A program made the translations under genes and the position numbers. This document shows positions 22,631-38,039 of a DNA stretch of 64,000 bases, in pieces. Within the stretch, counting starts at the first letter, position 1. Every line of letters starts with the position of its first letter. The notes below the pieces were generated by a model that saw only the letters and a list, made by a program, of their open reading frames with translations, did not search any database and had not been told where the DNA came from. This stretch comes from Manduca sexta (lineage: Eukaryota > Arthropoda > Insecta > Lepidoptera > Sphingidae): the NCBI RefSeq assembly GCF_014839805.1, contig NC_051140.1, positions 15,459,826 to 15,523,825 on the forward strand, read 5' to 3'.

Positions 22631-25600
22631 ATTAGTGTGTATGGGTTAATTGTTTGGTATAAATGTACGGGAGTAGTATCTAAAGTGAGAAATTACGGGT
22701 GACTGAGAAAATGGTTTTGTTGCGACGAACACAAAAATTGTAACTTAAGTTATTGTGTAGGTGAGAAAATGTTAATTACAAGCAAATTAATTTTAAATGT
22801 TAAGATTATTTATACATTCATGCAGTCATTACCAATACTAAGGCAGGGATTTTCGGTGTACTTAATTAAATCCTCTTCACTGATAATTATAACATGGATG
22901 AGGGAGATACTTATAATAATATCTAGATGAAGTATTTAATATTTTGTGTTGTGGTTTATTGATACACACGTATAAAATACTTACAAAACTTGTGTGTGTG
23001 TGATTGTACAAGGATAACGACGGCCACAGACGACGCTTCTAAAACGTATAATTGAGTCTATGTACCTACTGAATTGAGTACACTGAACAACAGAGTTTCT
23101 TTCTGAGTATTATAAGACTTCTCTATGGAGACTTTAATTTTAAATAACTTCAAATATAATAAATAATAATTTACAGTATAGTTTGATTTCAATTATAATA
23201 TCTGATTTGGCTTTATAATTATATCATCCAATTAAAAAAAATAAGAGACAATCATATTTTTTTCTAACAACTATTTTGTCTTATCTTAGTATAAGCAAGT
23301 AAATAGGGTAGTAGTAATTAATTTTTTAGTTTGTTTAATTTTGCTTTTGTAATTGTAAATTATATTTAATTAATCATAACAAAATATAATTTTGAAAGGC
23401 ATTAAGCACACTCATCATTTATTACAACTGTACGAATGACGTAACATAGATTTTAGCATAAGTACAACATACTATTCTAAAAATATACAGAGCATTACAT
23501 ATAGATTCGCATAAAATATACTACATAGTCCGAGCAAGAGTCGAGATGCGGCGACGTGACGAGAATAAACGTCACAAGCTTTTCTATAACATGGGCGTTA
23601 CGAAGAGCTATTATTAGGCTTCTTCGTCAGTGTTGTACTATTTTAACTGCCTACTGTTTTTGATTGGCTACATGACGTAGAAATAAATAGTATTGTTTTG
23701 TTATTGGGTATTGTTTTTAAGGTTTATTGGTACTGCTGATGCCCAGACTGAGGTATATGTTTGTATCTAGATTATCGGATTAAATCAGTTGATTATTATA
23801 TTAAATTAAAATGAAAAAAAAATTACGACAAGGGAACGGGACATGGGAAATTGAATTCACAGGAGAGACGTTTTAAGTGAAAAATATAATGAATTTTATA
23901 ATACTAGAGCTTTCTTAATGAGCGTTTTGTGTAATTCAAGAATTTTTAATTTATAGCAAAAAAAAGAATTGTATCTAAGCTTATAAAAGGCATGGAAATA
24001 ATAAATTTGCATTCTAATGGAAATTTTCTAAAAATCGATTTAGCGTAGTGTTAATTGCTGGTATGGAAATATAGTTTTATTTTTATTAATTTTCACCGTC
24101 TGTAGGTGTATGATATTAAAAACGCAGAACGCAAATGCGAGGTTAAATCTCATTTTGTGTTTTTAAATGCTTGTAGCTATAAAATTCTTGACTTTACATT
24201 CTTATGCTACAGCTACCTTCGCGATTCTAGTTGTTTTATTTATAATTCGCTATAAATACAAAACTACGAATACAAAATGTTCTATTTAAATACTTGTTTT
24301 ATTTGTACTTATATTTTAGTGAAAAATGTACTATGTAGTTTGTTTAAACTTTTTTATTTCCTTTTATGTGGTAAGAGGTGATCACCTTGACATATCACAA
24401 TAATTTGCAACTCATCATTTTTTGTTATTTTTATTAAATAGCCTAGGACTTATAACGTTACATTTTATAATCCAATTACCTACACACTACAATATAGACC
24501 AAAAACAAATTCCCAATAATATTATATTTAATACTAACAAAACAAGCAAACATGTACGAGGTGAAAGCGACTGCTTCGGATTGTCTACAAGCTTTAATCG
24601 AAAGTTGCGCACACGCAGAAGCAACGCTTCACGATTAATTAAGTCAAACTGGCCCGTTATTCATTAGAACGGCCGTTTAAGCCGTCACAATACATTTAAC
24701 CGGCGGTCACATGAAAGAAAAAAACGCACCGCTACCAACTGGATATATATTGTTATAAAATGTAGAGATTATGTCCTTGAATGTATGTTACTTAAAAAAC
24801 TTTATACAACATGGTAGAGCTGTAGATTTATCTTATAATTCATAGTAGATTAGAATTTAATATTCCTTCACAAATTGACAAGCAAGATTATTTAACACAA
24901 GAAATTCTGAAAGATTTAAATTACTCCTTCATCCCCTAAGGAGTTGATAGCGACATAACGCATTAAAAAAATGGTCATATCATTCATAAAACTGGCCACA
25001 ATTAAAAAATAAAGTCGACGAATGGAAAGTCCTCAGTGGTAAAACCAACTACAATTAGAAATATCGATTGGACAAACAAACAGCGTTCAACAACAACGCT
25101 TAGTTTTATTGATGTACTCGACCGTAGTTAAAACTTCACCCTACCACGATCGATATTGCTTCAGAACGCGGGACCGTTTGACCTAATTACTTTACTTTTT
25201 AATGCTCGACTTTTGCTTTGTCTTAGCGGTTAAAAGTAAGTGCTTAGATTTGTGGTTTGATAATCTGATTTTGATTCTTATGGAGTGTTTGATAAGTGTT
25301 AAAATTCAGTGCAATAATATCTGATAAGCTTGAAGTATCTATGGGATATTGTAACCATTATCATTGATTTATAAACGAGCATAGGATCCTTATTTTATCC
25401 TTTTGTGGGGCCAGGAAGAGTGTCCAAAATCCTAGATATCATGCTAAAGTAAGGAAGTAATAATGAAATTAATATTATTTAATACTTAAATTAATTCACG
25501 TCATCTAACGGATCTACAGTAAGCAGCGAATGTTTTCCGAATTAATTCATCTCTTATAATTAGCATTTGTACGCGGCGCGTTCGGTCCATTGGCTGTCGG

Positions 25601-28600
25601 CTCCCTCCGGCCCTCTCGCTTGCAACGCCAGCTAATTAATATTCAAACATGCTTACGTCATGACAATGTACGTAATAAACTGAGCGCACAAGTTCCCAGG
25701 GCGTTTTTTGTCCTAATCGGTCATTATCAAACTATACACAAAAAGTCCTCCGGTAGATCTCGCTCCGCTACACCCGACGCCGTCCACTAAAGAACTTAAT
25801 GTATTCATTTTGCTTTTATATCTTTCGCGTGATTAACTTTGATTGATTGCATCCAAATATTGATATTTGATATTAAATTCAGGCGTCCGTTAGTGTAGGA
25901 CAAGGACGGAGCTAAGTGCGCACGTGCACGTTAGAGTGAGATAGGAGACAATTTTCGCCGCCGTTTGCATGATAATGAATAATAATTGTGCCCGCGACAT
26001 GTACGGGAGCGTTGTATTGAAATATAAATAGCAAAAAACATAAAAAATAAACATTTTTGTTAAGGTTGAATCATGTTACTATGTTCGATTTGCGGTATCG
26101 CGACTTCGGAACATCGGATTTTTATTGTCTTATTTAAATTTGGAATGTTTTGTTTTTATTTAACACGCAGGACGCTAGTAACTCTGATTCAATTATTTTT
26201 TGTATTTTATTTTGTTTTTTTTGTTTAACCATTTTATATATTTTGGACGTAATGTAATTCAAAGGTTGCCAAGGGTCCTCGTTATTTCCGGTCGATTGCC
26301 ACCTTGAAGGTGATGCGCGCCGAACTTGATGGATGAAGGCAGCACAAGCGCAGGCATGCGGCTCGCCCGCATCAATTCGTGTAGACAACCACAAATTTAA
26401 CATTATCCTCTATGAAATTATAATGGCAGCCTTAGCGCGCGGGCACAAGGTCTAGTATCATAAACAACCCAATTAATACGACGTTGGAATTACAGCGCGT
26501 AGATGAGTCGGTGGTTTTGTCACGATTTGTCATACATCGATATGCGGTTACATCCCTAGAAATGGCTGCAGCCTAAACTTAAGCAGGAGTTATGACAAAA
26601 ATGCCATGGGAACGGCCGATGAACTATGCCGTGCTTGGCCGTTCGGCCGTGTTCCGTTTTTAATTGATTAAGCTCGTATATCGGACTAATGGCGATCGTG
26701 CTCCAAACAAAATGACTTGTTAACAGATCGACCGGCAATGAACTAAGACTTAATTATTAATTCACGATTTATAGTCGCACATGTATTAAATCTCCGCACT
26801 TGATAGAGATAAGATTCCAGATTTTGTGTTTATGTTGGTATCATGTTTCATTGACACGAGGTTTATTTATGAAAATTACTGCGTGCCAAAAATATTCGAG
26901 GTCTTATATATAGGCCCTTATACTTTCGTTATTTCGGATTTATGAGAGGAGATTGGGTATGTTTGGAACTAAGCAAAAAAAAAACTAAATATTATCCCTA
27001 AGTCAGTGTTAATTTCTACATTCATTGATATTTATTTTTATTTGCAACAAAACTATGTTGATTTGCTCTAATGAGAGCATGTAAGATTCCAGCTACGATG
27101 TTATCCCTTGCATATTTCAACTGCCACCCGCATTTACCAAGTCATCATTCTATGTGGTCAGTTGCACAAACTCCAGTCATGCTCGTAAAGCTTTGATCAA
27201 ATAGTGAACCCTCTCTTTGTAGCCGAAGTATTGGCATAAACATCAATAATACTGTAATTTAAAGTTTGAGATAGGGATTGGATAAGGTTTTGGTACCTTA
27301 TATTTCAAATAGTTTTGGTTTATTGTTGGCATACTAATATCATCTCTGCCTACCTAAATATGACGAAATCTAGCGGCCACATGTTCGGCCACAGATCTAC
27401 CTGTTGCTGGTTGTAAGCCTCCCTTCGTGTGCACTAGTAAATCCAGTTTTCATATCCAATATGGCAAAATAAAGGGCATTTAATAATTCATATTGTAAAT
27501 AAGTCATCAACACTAATCGTCTATTTGCAAATAACATTACCTATTACGCATCAATATATCTTAGGCAGTAAAGAGAGGCCGGCGGGTAATCTAAACTGAT
27601 ATCCATCGATCTTTGCCTTTATAAAGACATTTGGCGCGTGTTGATACTACTTAACTCCAATTTATATGGCAAAAATGTAGTAGTCTTTTCCGTAAATACA
27701 TTTTGCCGTAATAAATAATTGCTGTATTAAAATAACTTTATTTTTGTACCTTATATTTTTTTAAACTATAGCCGGTTTGCCCTTACTTCCCTAACAGTTT
27801 TTATGGCCATTAAATAAAAAACAATTAAACCTCAAATATATTTTCATTAAAATTTAATATCAAAAACATTTAGGCTAGAGGGCGTCTCGGTCCGAGTGGA
27901 AGCCTATTTTCGCAGCACATTACCGAGGATGAATGATTTCCTGGCCGCCTTGATTTATACCCCACTGTTTCAGCTACCACATAGACTTGGCCGCAGAGCG
28001 GACAGTCTTCTTTACATTAGTGCATTTGGGTTCTTTATTTAAAAAGAAATAAAGACCATGTATAAGATTTTTTTTGTTTTGGCACTGGTAAATTAAAAAC
28101 CCTGGGAAATATATCTTGCGTATAATTAAGAAAAATTGTGACGTATTTGTGACTTGTAGATTATAATTTAAAAAATACTTATTATATAGCGTAGATTTTC
28201 TTTATCACGATATTCAATATATCTTCTTTCACATACATTTATTCAAGGCGGAGTAGGCCCAACGAATTTTAAGGATGTTCCAAAAGCTATGTACATCTAA
28301 CCGAATCAAAAACTATTATGGTTATATATAAATACTAAATCGCATTTTTGACCATGCACTGTTATATCGGTTCTGCATGCATTAGTCTTTGACCGTAACG
28401 CAAGCGGTTGCACGCTCGCTTGCCTTTCTTTCTGATGGCACACATTCAAATAGGATGAATTAAAAACACTATTTAAATGCGTATTTAAGCTCTAGCATAA
28501 ATTACTAACGATATTAATTAAGTAATAAATTAAAGTCACTCGCTGTTACTTTTTGTTACACATTCGTGCATCTATCTATGGAAGTACATAAATATAACTC

Positions 28601-29066
28601 TAATAGTCTCAATAAAGGATGTTTTATTATTGATGAATTGTTTTTATAATTACATATTTATACATAACTTATAATCATTCATTTCCTGCATAGAGAATAC
28701 TAGATATTTTATCATATATACCATTGGAAATTAAATAAGTTTTAATGGTAAAGTATAACAACGAGCATTCTATAATCTATCGAAAATTATAGCACGTTAG
28801 TGTACACTGAACAAACTCATAGTTCGAAACGAGTTTATTTGTAAGAAGTTTATTTGACTCCATAAAATCTACAATATAATTTTCCTATACTACCGATCTG
28901 TACTGTGCACTCGCCTGTACCAGGGTACAAAGTTGCGAACTGTACGCGATTGTACACTACGGATAATAAGTGGTCGCAGTTGTCCGAGCGGTCTGCGTCA
29001 AATAACCGTCATCAGCGAGCCAGGTGCATTCGCGGCACTAATAAACAATATTAAATACGGAAATAT

Positions 29067-29130
29067 AAAATTGTTTTATTATTTTAATTTTGTACGATTT
29101 AAAATTGTTTTATTATTTTAATTTTGTACG
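29067..29130 (+). repeat. 34-bp tandem duplication, two copies
   Basis: 'AAAATTGTTTTATTATTTTA' followed by 'ATTTTGTACG' occurs at 29067 and again at 29101, essentially identical. The identity indicates a recent slippage or replication duplication. Confidence 0.9.
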
Positions 29131-32100
29131 TTATTTTGTGTAAACAGAATTTTGGAAAGTCAATTTAGTCACTAAGCCGAAATAAGATATTTTTTTAAAT
29201 ACCATTTTTTTAAAGAGCCAGTTATAAATATAAAATAGGTTATATTACATTGGTACAAAACATTGCAGATTAGAGCCAAATGCTCTACCAACATAATTTA
29301 AAGTTGGGTAAAAAGTTTCATCATCCATTAATATTCTCGTATTTATATACACGAAGTAACAAATGCTTGAATGTGCATAGTTTGTATTGACAAAATTTAT
29401 ATTGTGTGTTTAACAAAACATTTGTCTTGTCTCTATGTCACTATATTTAAATTTATGGCAATACAAAAAGAAACTATAAAACACATAAATATCGGTTTTA
29501 GTTTATTCAATAAATAATATGAACGCGTTGAAATAATTCTTAATGTAATACAGAATCTCAAACCCAATTCGATCATGTTTGAATTCCAAAACGATCAAAA
29601 TATAAAGAGTAGATGATACCAATTCTTGCATATTATGATTAATTTTGAATAAAATGTTGAGTTTAATGCCTGTCTTCTCCAATGCCTTCTCAACCTAGTC
29701 TATCATAAAAATAAATATCAAAGAATAAATACTTATTTGAAAATCCTTAACGTGTTCAACAAACACGAATATTATATATCATACAGGTATATACAAATTA
29801 TGTGTTACTGCACATAATTACATAAATCATTGAGTACGTGGCTAAAGTAGCCATGTGTCCGTATATTAAATGAATAAGCAGTTTGTTGAATCGTGTATAA
29901 ATAATTCTATCTCAGGATTTCGATTAGTCAGTTTCTTAAGTTTAATCTTTATTCTGAGATTTTATTATCTAATTATTTTTTTCAATTACTAGTTAACTGC
30001 TTGCTTTATATCAGTTAGTGATTATGTAAATTGAAAAAATATTCGCTAACAACGCAAAATTGCTATAACAAGTTGTACTCTATTACCATACAACAATGTA
30101 GAAATTGGCTTAACTGGAGTACATTATTACGGTTATGATTTGTACTGGCCTTTATTACGTTGAGTAATATATTTGAAATTAGAATTACACCGATATTTTA
30201 TTTTTAGAATAATTAATACTACCTGCCAGCAATATTTGAAAGTAAAAAGCTTTTAAACATATTATCTGTGTTTTGCCTTCACATTTTTAAACCTTTCCAT
30301 CCTCTTTTAACGTTTGCAGAATATGATTTGAATTGGAATTTGGACCAACATCAATATGAATATCGCAACTATGTTTTAAATATAAGCCCTATTTATTCAG
30401 TAGTTAGCAATTTGCACAGCCTAAAGGTCTAACGCTACTAATATCTATGACTAACAAAAAGACATTCGACTGATTTATCACCATAGAATGGAAGCGATCA
30501 CCGCGGGCACGGGACGGCGATCGGCGCGATCTGTCATTCGCCATCGCAATAACACTGATTAAAATGTCCACTAAGTAAGTAATAATGTACCGTTTGATTT
30601 ATTACGTTACATTGTTGCATAGTCTATGATAATAAGGTGATAATTGAATCAAAAACTTATTCCATCACGGTATAAAATGTGTGAGGTCGAAAATTTTTAT
30701 TTAAATTTGAAAATGGAATTAGTTACAAACTGTGCCGTGCGCTTGCGCTCGTGATGTATTTATGCGGTAGATCCAATAATTAAAAACATTTCCATAGATT
30801 ATTCTAAATGCATTTTTTTTGTTGATCATTACTAGATACATCTAACTTTTTGCACGGATATAATCTATGGTATAAAGTAGGCTATCAAACAAGTTTGAAG
30901 GCCCAAAGGTTTTTCGCAACTATTTAAATGTATATTTCATTGTCATAGGAGGTCTTAGACACAGCATGTCTAGCGGGATTAAGTTACAGCTTGTTGACGA
31001 TCCATAAACGAGTTAGATATTGCGTGCGCAGGAACGTATTAAGGCGGTTGTGTATTTTAATTGACAAACATGGTTAATATGAGGTTTTGCGATGAGTACA
31101 GTTTGTAGGTTATTACAACGCCATGTTAATTAAGACTGCAATTTAAAGTACTTATAAGACAGACAGGGGGGAAAGGAGTAATATAAAAGCACATTCAAAT
31201 TATAACACAAGTATTGGAAACCAAAATATATATTTTTTTTCCGTTTTCGACTTGGAAATATAAGATACCGATTTTTTTTACCATTTTTCTCGAACCATAA
31301 TTCCAGGATTAACTGCTTGGGATTAGTGTCTCAGATTTCTCTATGTATTAGGGCACGGGATTATTAATTACAAACTTTTGTAGGCGGATTAACACCCTGA
31401 TATTTATAGCCACAAATGATTCCAAATGTAATTATTAGCTATTAATAAAAGCTCGGCATGACATATTGTTTTCATCACGCAATTACACACGAGTGCTATT
31501 CAATAAGAAGTAGCGTGTTTACTCCCGTGTTTTTGCCATTGTCTGCCATGTTTTTTTATTTAATTCAATTTATATCAAACATGGATATGTTAATTTAAAT
31601 TTCCATAGAATGGTACTATTTTATAAATAAAAGTAAAAAGTGATTACGCAAAGAAAACTGGCGATGTTAATTAAAGCTTGATTAGAAGCGTTGCCGCATT
31701 GTTAGTTTTTGTATTGTGGTGAAATTAATTAAAATTTTATTTTACTTTTATCATAACTTGCACTTTATATTTATTATATAACGGTTGTTGTTTGCTCGAC
31801 TTATTATTTATATCTTTAAGTTTTTTTTTATCGTAAGTCAATAACCTATATTATCATGTCTTTGTCTGTTATTATTTCCTGAACATAACCCATCGACAAT
31901 AATATATGGATCGTTAATATATTTAAAACTGGTTTAGAGAAACTCACTCATACTTTGTTTTTTTTAAATTATATCCTACATGAACTTATGACAATAAAAT
32001 TTATATTCTATAACAAACATAAACATGAGTTTCCTTGCAGCGTCAATCCGTCCCTGCGGGCAGTGGATTCGTATTTTTCTCGACGATACCGTAATGCGCA

Positions 32101-34439
32101 AGTCACGAGCGGTTATATAAGCATGCTGCCGGTCAGCCATCATTATAGGCATTATTGCAGGAACACTCGGCCTCTCGGGCCATTGTCAAGATTGCGGGGT
32201 CAGAACGACCCCGACGTTAACCAACTTGTAATTTCGCAACTATTCCTATATCCCAATAAATCGTAGCTTGTAAAACAATTTGCGCGATGAAAACTCTTGG
32301 CTTCTATGATCGTGACCGGTTATTAATTATGGTAATGATGACGAGTCATGCGTGTGTACGTGCTAGGGTCGCGGTGTTTAAGGGCTTATTTAATTATGCT
32401 TGGGTTTTTTCGCTGTATAGTTTTACGTCAGTCTGGATGAACGCGGTGCTAGCCGGTGTCCACTTAGAATTATTTGTATAAATTCCCTTCTTTAGGTTTG
32501 TAATGTGTTTGTTTAACAAAATAGTGGAGATTTTGTCAAAATGTATTCACTATTCAGTGATTTTGGTGATGTGCTAACACAACAACTTTTCTGTATTACA
32601 GCATATTAGTAGCATATATGTAGCCATTATTCATGTTGTATTGAAATGTATTTCTTGACAATGCATGGTCTTCAGTTGGATCTAAATGAGTGTGAGCGTG
32701 TCAAAATATAATTGTGTTACTAGTTAGATATCTGAAACATATATTTCAAGTTTTAGCACTCAGATAATCATTGAATAGCTAGAGCATTGCTTAATAATGT
32801 AAATTCATAAACCGAACTGGAAAGTGTTATAAAAAGTGAAACTAAAAAGGTTCGAATGTCCATAAGCCTAGCGTAACTCCTTCGGCCGATTTAGATGAAA
32901 CCCGATATTAGTGAGTTTTGGGTAGAATTCCAATGAGTTTTTTATGGGCCGGTGACTAGACTGGGGTCTCGATGACTGGTTCGAATTCCACTAGTTCTAG
33001 CTTGGTGATAAAATATAACCCATAATGGCTCACAAACTACGTTCAGAGCTGCTGAAGGTGCCAGTATCTTTATTCGGGTAAATGTTACTTTAGGGCAGCC
33101 GTTGTGAAACTTTTTGGCCACTGAACTCTTTTGGAAGTCTAAATATTTGATAAAAAAAATATGGTACATGTTATGGGAGGTATTTATGAAATTGTTTATT
33201 TTTTTCATCAATTGCTTGATATCAGGCTAGAAGAGTTGAAGTCGCTTGCCAGGTTCGGCATACATTCTAGTGCTAGTCTTTATTTTGTTTCTATTTTTTT
33301 TATAACATGTTGGAAATATCATTATCAGCTACATAATGTACACTGCTGAACAGGCCTTCTCTAAAGATTTCAAACCTTTGCAACCTTTATAAAGTTGATC
33401 TGTATGTTGCAATGTTTAACAATTATTTAACTCTCCAACCTTTACAACTTTAGTATTTTCTCTAATATAATTTCTAGTTTCATGGAATACACTTCGAGAA
33501 TGATTGTTTTAGGGTACAGTTTCTATTCCATGTGTTTCAGTTAGTATTTTAATTCTTGGCCATATATTGTTAGGGATAGAAAATGTGTTCGTGTTCAAGA
33601 GGATAATGAAGAAGGGATATAAAGGACTTTTGCAATAAAACTTTCTATCTAGGGGACACAAATTTTTAAGACAGACAAGACAATGTAAAGCACAAAACGA
33701 TGTACAGTTAAAAACGATATAAGACTATTACTTCGTTTGTGCCCTTGTTTGCAATGTGTATGCATTAAAGAGTTTGTAGTGTATTGTACTGTTATTGTAA
33801 ATCGTTGCTGGATATCAAATCCATTTGAACTGTAAACAAAATGTCTACACTACCATTTTCATCTATTACAAATTCATAATCTAAAAGGACGTGTACAAAT
33901 CAATTGAAACATTACTAACCACAGGACCTGGACAAATGGTTTGTATGTGTATTTAATTATTAATCATTACCGTCAGTTATAAGATATGCATCAGATATAG
34001 ATTTATGATTGGAGTTTGCATGACGTATAAGACTACGGGACACGAGTGATTAGGCTGCACGATTGAAACATTGGAGGTGCGAATGTAAGGGAGAATTAGT
34101 TTTTAGTTATTTTTTTATCAGAGGATTATACTGTTTACATTACCTGATTAGAGAGGTGTAAATAGGAATGGAGGCTATATTTTTGTGTAGAATAATTATC
34201 ATATATGATTATTGTATTAGTAAAATTAACATGATCGCGTAGAGACGGTTATGTTATGCGTAAAATGACGCATAGTAGCTACAATTTTGTTTTTGTTAGA
34301 AACAATTGTTTTCAATTTTGACGATCGATACTTTCTTTGTCAGTGTTTAATAATAATCTCTAACCTCTGATTCGTTTCATGTTATAGAGTCTTGTATGTA
34401 CTATTACGTTAAAAGTAAAGATATAAACAAATTACCCAC

Positions 34440-34660
34440 AAATCGCTTCAGCCGACGTCTTAATACATTGAACGGCAGCGACTCATTATCGTATTTTCGC
34501 GTTCATCTCTAATATCTATCAGGCGCACCTGTCAGGTGAAACGTAGTGTAAACCGTGGCAGGTTGCGATTGCGTACGCGGCCGGCATGGCAAAGAACGCG
34601 GCGCCTTTGATCTCGCGCCGTGGCATATCCCATGCGGTCACTTCACGGATCTATGAACTG
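34440..34660. promoter_or_regulatory. candidate enhancer: palindromic E-boxes, TCF site, GATA sites
   Basis: A GC-elevated islet in the long intron contains ATTATCG and TCTATCAG (GATA cores), the perfect palindrome CACCTGTCAGGTG (34526-34538, two abutting CAGGTG E-boxes) and CCTTTGATCT (34604-34613), which is the TCF/Pangolin consensus read on the minus strand. Motif combination and composition are seen; enhancer function is inferred. Confidence 0.4.
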
Positions 34661-35354
34661 TTAGACGATACGCTATTGTGGTCTAGTTTTGATATAAGGT
34701 TAAGAAAGAATGGGTGAGTTAAGTCGATGATCTTTGGGAATTAAAAAAAAAATATCAATAAAATTTATACGCAAAGTATTATCTATGGGTATAAGAAATA
34801 GGTTCTATATTCTACACATTTATAAGGCATTCACATTCAATGAACGAAATGCCACCAATAAACAAAAACAAAAGGTGTATTTCCTTCCTAAATAGTCGGA
34901 AACGTAGAGATGCCCATTGACAAACACATGGAACAATGAGAAATTTATTAAAATGCAATAACAATAAAATTCGTCTCCGGACATTAGTGATGTTAAGTTA
35001 TTCTCCAAACGCCACTTAATGAGAAGTGATGGGTTCGTAAGAAAATAAAATAAAAACACAATGTACCCACCCCGGGTTCCAACGAGCGGGCACATTGCGT
35101 ATGCAACGCGCATGCGCTTGAAATTACATGTCCTGTATGCAAAGAAATTCCTTTCACGGTCGCCTTACAAGCGAGATGTTGTCGAATCATCTCGCTGCGT
35201 AATTAGCCACTTTATCTTTATGTATAAACGGTTCCGATTTAAAAACCCGAAACTAACTGTGACTTAACTCCGAAGTGATCGAAGTGCTTCGAACCGAATC
35301 AATCTGGTGTTAGGTACAGTGGTTCGTGTTTTATAAGTTACTAATTTAAATAAT

Positions 35355-35565
35355 ACTAGTTTATGCTCGCTGCTTTGCTCCCGTGACAAGATTTTCCGGG
35401 ATAAAAGTCTCGTTATGTATTTTCCCGGGATAAAACATAGCCTCTGCCCTTCGCGAGGTCTCAAATTATCATCCCAAATTTCACCACAATTCGTTTGGTA
35501 GTTTTTGAGTTTATTCCGTTCAGACGGATGAATGCGATGTTGTCTTTATTTTATAATATGTCAAA
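35355..35565 (-). repeat. Helitron-like non-autonomous repeat, minus orientation
   Basis: Read on the minus strand it begins with ATAAAATAAAGACA, includes 'AACTCAAAAACTACCAAACG', 'GTGAAATTTGGGATG' and '...CGGGAGCAAAGCAGCGAGCATAAACTAGT', ending at CTAGT (35355-35360 region). These blocks match the copies at 11.0 and 13.8-14.2 kb in the same order. Confidence 0.55.
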
Positions 35566-38039
35566 ATATGCATTAAATGTTTGTGTTCAAAGTTAATCTA
35601 TTTAATACGTGAAAACAACCTTGTTTCATGTATTCCGAATTAAGTAAAGTAAATTAATTCTATTATTTCGTGAGGGTATTCCATTAAAGTTTTTATTTAC
35701 CCATATAAAAGTGAACTAGTCTTTAACATAAACATAAAATCAAAAAGTTCAAAAAGGCAATAATATTTAAATCTTTATTTACATTATTTTAAATTATAAC
35801 ATAATGTGAAACGTTCTATTAGTTTTGTTTGAAATTAAGTTGTTTATAATATTTTATAGTATTTTAAAGCGACGGAATTTCGTGTATTTAAAATTAATTA
35901 TAATAAATTGACTATTTTTTAACTCAACGTAGTTAGATCAAATTAGAATTTGCACGTCTAATGATATGCTTGTCTTTACTCAATTAATTTTCAAATTCAA
36001 AATGCATACATATTAAATTTAATAAATTCAATAAGACAGTAATTAATTAAAAATATAATTTAATAAAGTGTATGTAGTATGTAAAATTAACGAGCTTTAG
36101 TGCCATTATCGAAAGTCGATAATTGTATCGATGGCGACCAATAAATCTAAGACACCCACGACGTTCACATGTACTTAGAGCTTTAATCCGGTGACGTTTG
36201 ATCGTTTCTGTCGTGTCGAAACTCTACTTACGTCGCTGTTTATAACCCTGCTAATTAAAACAACTGGTTTATTAAGTAGTTATACTTTTTGTGCGGCTAC
36301 CTCTTTACTTATTCATGGTATTTTCGTCTTGTAAACTGGTTTGGACTACGATTATTAGTATCGTTGTGATGTTTGTAATCCGGAATGTGATTGCTCATAA
36401 TGCTTACCTATTTGCAATTTAAAATTCAAATTTAGAATCCAAGTTTTAAGTGCCAGCGTCATTTATGGACCTACCATGGAGGTTACTTAAAAAAAAAACT
36501 TAATACAATTATTTTAAATTAGTTATTAATACAAGCGAAGGCACATATTCGATCATCCCTATCAGTTGGACGTACATCAAAGCCAAGAAGTAGTCGGGAC
36601 TGGACTGGACAGCTTTTCCGTCCATACTAGTTGTTATTCCCTACGTCGTCTGTCACACGCCACTCGGTAGCACCCATCCGTAATAATAAGAAACGTAATA
36701 TAAAAGCATTATAATCCAATCATAAGGTAACTTGAAGTGTGACCGCCCGGGTGCTCGATTTACCATTCCACTCGCGTCGGCGTCGATCGTTAAATATTTT
36801 TGGATGTACAACACTAAAAGGAATTAGAAGTAAATAACGAGTGTAAGACACACACGTCGCTTGGTCGCGTTCGGTCACTTTCGTCTTCGCGCGTTCCGAG
36901 AACTTTGGAGTTCGTTGACGCAATGTCGATCGATACGCGAATAGGTTCACGTATTGTACACGGATTTAAAAATATATTAATATGAATTAGATGAAGGTTT
37001 ATGACTTGTGCAATATCGAGTCCAAGTATTTTCAAGGAATATTTTTCTTAGTGGTTGATATTTTTGTGGTTAGTGTTATCGATTTGAGGAATAGTGTCGA
37101 TTCGTGATATTAGTTTTGTGTCCTTATTTCAACTTCGCTTATTTCGCAAACAACGTGATTTCCTTTATTTATATTAAAGAGAACTTTGTTCTACATTACG
37201 TGACGTTTTGAGAAATTACTACCGTAACAGTTTTATTGTTTGATAAAATCTAATGAGAAATACATAGTTAAAATTAATAGATTTAAGCGTGTGATGTGAT
37301 TTTTAAACCAAAACAAACATAGGAATTCGTGAAACTCAACGTAGGTGTGTGGAATTCGGCCCGCGAGCGTATGTTTCCTTTTGCTCAGCAAGGGTTTATT
37401 ACGTAGATTTAATCTTCAAATATGTGGAAGGTTGTTATAACTGATTTTCTACATAGAAACGAATATTATTTCATTAACTATAATGTCTATCAATGTGTAA
37501 ATAGTTCTAAGATTATTGACCCCAAAAAGTCGTGTTCACATCTACGTTTAATGTAGCCTCGCCGTCCGTTTATTGAGAAGTATTCGCGGTTTGGTCGACC
37601 AACACACGACCTCTTACTCTAATATAAAATGCAATGGAAACAGTTCATACGAGATGTTGAGGATAAAGTATAGCGGAGATAGGAATTTAATTGCAACAGC
37701 AATATTTTAGCGAGCCAAAGGCCAATGTTGTAAATAAATACTTTAAAAGCAAAGCAGCGTTGCGACGTTAGTAGGCACCTAAAATACTCGTCGTCGATAC
37801 GACGATCAATAAATTAAAATTAATTCGGCGTGCGAACGGAGAGATCCGATACGCGATACGGACGCCTACATTTATCATTCGCTAACACGGCGGACATTTC
37901 ACAGGGGACGCTTGTCGCGCGAACATCGCTCTTAACACGTTAGACATAAGAGTCACGGGCACCGAGAATGATGTAGCACGTAATGATCCGCCGCGGGAAC
38001 AAAGTATAACACGTCTAAAGACAATATGTGGAAGGGATA

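Noticed and set aside
28960..29040. tRNA-Ser/Leu-like A-box 'GTCCGAGCGGTCTGCGTC'
   Set aside because: No B-box at proper spacing and no acceptor stem pairing.
32950..33010. Possible tRNA or SINE head with 'TGGTTCGAATTCCA'
   Set aside because: The B-box has an extra base, no paired arms, and the overlapping frames are not coding.
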